Shown: positions 61,758 to 64,000 of the stretch, piece after piece
How the letters are laid out: each line of letters begins with the position of its first letter
How positions within the stretch are numbered: position 1 is the stretch's first letter
Assembly (NCBI GenBank): GCA_963711455.1
Contig: CAVQEH010000006.1
Location: 496,001-560,000, forward strand
Length of the DNA stretch: 64,000 nt
Direction of reading: 5' to 3'
Origin: DATFVA01 sp963711455
Lineage (GTDB): Bacteria > Bacteroidota > Ignavibacteria > Ignavibacteriales > Ignavibacteriaceae
Notes under the pieces: generated by a model
The model's database searches: none
The model's input: only the letters and a program-made list of their open reading frames with translations
Told to the model about the DNA's origin: nothing
Made by a program: the position numbers and the translations under genes

Positions 61758-62720
61758 ATGGCTAAATCTGAAAAATATACAATAGGTGTTGACCTTGGCG
61801 GGACAAGTGTAAAAATCGGGATCGTTTCAGAGAAAGGGAAAATCAGTAAAAAAATTTCTGTGGAAACAAAAGCAGATGAAGGTCCGGATACAGTAGTCGG
61901 ACAAATAAAAAAAGGGATTAACGAAATTCTTAATAAATCGCAAAAGAAGATTTCCGGGATTGGAATTGGTGCGCCGGGTGTAGTATCCATAAAAAAAGGA
62001 ACCGTGGAAAATCCTCCCAATTTTCCTGGCTGGAAAAAAGTAAATCTTGGTAAGTTAATAGAAAAAGAATTTGGTAAAAAAGTTTATGTTGAAAACGATG
62101 CGAACGCCGCAGCCATCGGGGAACTGATATTTGGTGTGGGTAAAAAGTATGATTCATTTGTTATGGTTACACTCGGAACCGGGGTTGGGGGAGGAGTAAT
62201 TATTGACAACAAAATTTACCGCGGGGAATTCGGAGCAGCTGGTGAAATTGGACACGTTTCAATTGATTATAACGGACCAAAATGCAATTGCGGTTCAACC
62301 GGCTGTATAGAGGCTCATGTTGGCAATCATTATCTCGTAAAAAGAATTATTACGGAACTTCCCAACCATCCTTCATCAAAAATATGGGAGCTTATTGATA
62401 ATGACTTTGAGTCCCTTACTCCCAGGATTATAGATATTGCTTCGGAACAGGGAGATTTATACGCTCAGTCTATTGTAAAAAAAATGGGATTTTATATTGG
62501 CTGCGCATTAGCTTCAGTCAGCAATCTTCTGGATATAAGTACATTTATAATCGGCGGGGGAGTTTCAGGTTTTGGCAAACCATTATTCGATTCAATAAAA
62601 GAAACAGCTTCGTCAAGGGTGTTAGAACCCTTAAGGAACAGGGTGGAGGTTCACCCTGCCAAACTAAAAAATGATGCCGGTATAAAAGGGGCATCTGCTT
62701 TAGTGTTTTATAAATCCTGA
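61758..62720 (+). CDS. ROK-family sugar kinase (glucokinase-like)
   Basis: A 320-residue ROK kinase: TIGVDLGGTSVKIGIV (phosphate loop) at the N-terminus, VENDANAAAIGE near 115, VTLGTGVGGGVI near 137, and the zinc/substrate site EIGHVSIDYNG with CNCGSTGCIEAH near 170-185. FIIGGGVSGFG closes the ATP site. It probably phosphorylates glucose or a related hexose with ATP; ManNAc kinase or a transcriptional role is less likely because no HTH domain precedes it. Confidence 0.93.
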   Translation: MAKSEKYTIGVDLGGTSVKIGIVSEKGKISKKISVETKADEGPDTVVGQIKKGINEILNKSQKKISGIGIGAPGVVSIKKGTVENPPNFPGWKKVNLGKLIEKEFGKKVYVENDANAAAIGELIFGVGKKYDSFVMVTLGTGVGGGVIIDNKIYRGEFGAAGEIGHVSIDYNGPKCNCGSTGCIEAHVGNHYLVKRIITELPNHPSSKIWELIDNDFESLTPRIIDIASEQGDLYAQSIVKKMGFYIGCALASVSNLLDISTFIIGGGVSGFGKPLFDSIKETASSRVLEPLRNRVEVHPAKLKNDAGIKGASALVFYKS

Positions 62721-62766
62721 GGGTGGATATATTTTTGAGTTATAATTTCTTCATATCAATTTTGAA

Positions 62767-64000
62767 ATGAGAAAATTCTTTCTGATAATAATATTATTTT
62801 CTGTTCAGGAATTTGCTCAGCAAATTGATTCAGCAAAGTTATCCATTCCCGATTCTCTTTCACCTCTTGTGCGTGATTCTCTTGTGACTGCCGATTCAGC
62901 TAAAACAAAAAAAGGCGACATTGATACAGTAATTAATGCCAGTTCATCCGATTCCCTTCTCTTTGTTATAAGTGAAAAAAAAATGTACCTGTACGGAAGC
63001 AGCGAAATACAATACAGGCAGACTGATCTTTCTGCGGCAAATATAAAAGTTCAATTTGAAACCGGCGAGGTTGAAGCCGAAGGAGTTCCGACCGATACTT
63101 CAAAAAAATATAAAGATACTCCTGTACTAAAGGATCAGGGAGAAACCTACGAAGGTTTCAGACTGAAATTTAATTTTAAATCCCAGCGGGGATTTATTGC
63201 TTCAGCAGAAACTGAAAATGAAGGTGCTTATTATACAGGTGCAAAAATTAAAAAAGTAGATAAGGATACTTATTTTATTCAGGATGGTATTTATACAACG
63301 TGCGATAAAAAAGATCCCGATTATTTTTTCTATTCACCCAAAATGAAAGTTGTACAAAAGGAGCAGGTAATGGCTGAATGGGTATGGCTGTTTGTGGGAG
63401 ATGTTCCTTTTCCTATTCCTTTACCGTTTGCAGTATTCCCCCTTCAATCCGGAAGAAGATCAGGAATTATTCCGCCGGCATTTGGCGATGATCCGACTTA
63501 TGGATATTATTTTTCACGCTTCGGGTATTTCTGGGCTATTAGCGATTATATGGATTTGAACCTTACGGGCGATTATTATACACGCGGAAGTTACCGCCTT
63601 AATTCAAGGTTTCGTTATGCAGAACGTTATGATTTTACCGGCAGCCTTCAGGCAGATTATGCTCATTTTATTAAGGGTTTGCCCACAGATGCAGATAGAT
63701 CAAAAGAAATTGACTGGAGCTTGAAATGGAATCATAATCAGAATTTTACTCCGACAATGTCACTTGTCGCCAATTTAGAATTTGCTTCGAATAATTATTT
63801 TACAAGAAATGTTGCAGATCTTAACCAGGTTTTAAGGAATAACATAATTTCAAATGCAACTTTTTCAAAAACATGGGATGAATCCGGAAATAATCTTTCT
63901 GCAAGTTACACACGTAACCAGGAATTACAATCAGGAAATATAAGTGAAATTCTTCCCAGCGTTACTTTTACAAAATCTCAGAGCTATCCCTTCAGAGGTA
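62767..64000 (+). CDS. lptD: LptD-type LPS assembly outer-membrane protein, 3' partial
   Basis: An open frame from ATG 62767 runs off the window end (411 codons visible). It has a signal peptide (RKFFLIIILFSVQEFAQ), an OstA/LptA-like N-terminal jelly roll (LYGSSEIQYRQTDLSAANIK, then VEAEGVPTDTS), a middle region (YYTGAKIKKVDKDTYFIQDG, then YTTCDKKDPDYFF, FPIPLPFAVFPLQSGRRSGI) and then alternating beta-strands of the barrel (YMDLNLTGDYYTRGSY). This order is that of the Bacteroidota/Chlorobi LptD family, which inserts lipopolysaccharide into the outer leaflet. The visible part is intact. Confidence 0.85.
   Translation, partial: MRKFFLIIILFSVQEFAQQIDSAKLSIPDSLSPLVRDSLVTADSAKTKKGDIDTVINASSSDSLLFVISEKKMYLYGSSEIQYRQTDLSAANIKVQFETGEVEAEGVPTDTSKKYKDTPVLKDQGETYEGFRLKFNFKSQRGFIASAETENEGAYYTGAKIKKVDKDTYFIQDGIYTTCDKKDPDYFFYSPKMKVVQKEQVMAEWVWLFVGDVPFPIPLPFAVFPLQSGRRSGIIPPAFGDDPTYGYYFSRFGYFWAISDYMDLNLTGDYYTRGSYRLNSRFRYAERYDFTGSLQADYAHFIKGLPTDADRSKEIDWSLKWNHNQNFTPTMSLVANLEFASNNYFTRNVADLNQVLRNNIISNATFSKTWDESGNNLSASYTRNQELQSGNISEILPSVTFTKSQSYPFRG

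Overview
This window reads as chromosomal DNA from an AT-rich, Gram-negative member of the Bacteroidota/Chlorobi group, most likely an Ignavibacteria-type organism. The best evidence is three secreted proteins (4166-4822, 31520-33511, 55154-57505) that end in type IX secretion C-terminal domains containing the YPNPFNP motif common in that lineage. A T9SS plug-type protein, an LptD outer-membrane protein and many lipoproteins point the same way. The assignment is inferred from family signatures; no search was run.

Layout. 1-5.3 kb: tail of an outer-membrane barrel protein, an ECF sigma factor with a small partner, a tyrosine-recombinase remnant beside a tRNA-Thr(TGT), two copies of a possible structured RNA element, and a T9SS-secreted protein. 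5.3-15.6 kb: a probable conflict/defence island. It holds a convergent membrane cassette (4-TM protein, lipoprotein, helical protein, SLATT/DUF4231-like 2-TM protein), a translationally coupled TIR + nSTAND1 ATPase pair, a divergent MPF/TIR-like protein and a small HTH protein. 16-20 kb: putative manganese exporter, hotdog thioesterase and lipoproteins. 20-24.6 kb: an ECF sigma factor and a Ser/Thr kinase-TPR protein separated by an IS200-type REP-associated transposase with three copies of a composite palindromic repeat.

24.6-31.3 kb: an accessory, decaying stretch with a RibD-like reductase, frameshifted PEP-mutase-like and PAP2-like genes, VOC and lipocalin-like proteins, a VapBC pair with broken toxin, and an SDR plus a second SDR tail. 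31.5-42.3 kb: a long minus-strand operon of alpha/beta hydrolase, ATP-grasp, GCS2-type ligase, glutamine amidotransferase, second ATP-grasp, large GH13 protein and a T9SS-exported sugar dehydrogenase. This looks like an uncharacterised amidoligase pathway. 42.5-46.8 kb: DAHP synthase, DUF1684 lipoprotein and MutS. 47-49.3 kb: two secreted MORN-type repeat proteins. 49.3-54.3 kb: agmatine-to-putrescine genes (AguB, AguA) and a three-gene proton-translocating transhydrogenase. 54.5-64 kb: a DUF7718/DUF5647-type pair, a Ycf48-repeat T9SS protein and an envelope/sugar group (T9SS plug protein, Gfo/Idh/MocA oxidoreductase, LEA-like lipoprotein, ROK kinase, LptD running off the end).

Two general points. 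Many genes start at TTG or GTG placed exactly 5 nt after a GGAG-type Shine-Dalgarno, which corrects several starts. Four genes carry single-base frameshifts, three of them clustered at 27.0-30.3 kb, where they coincide with other signs of gene decay.
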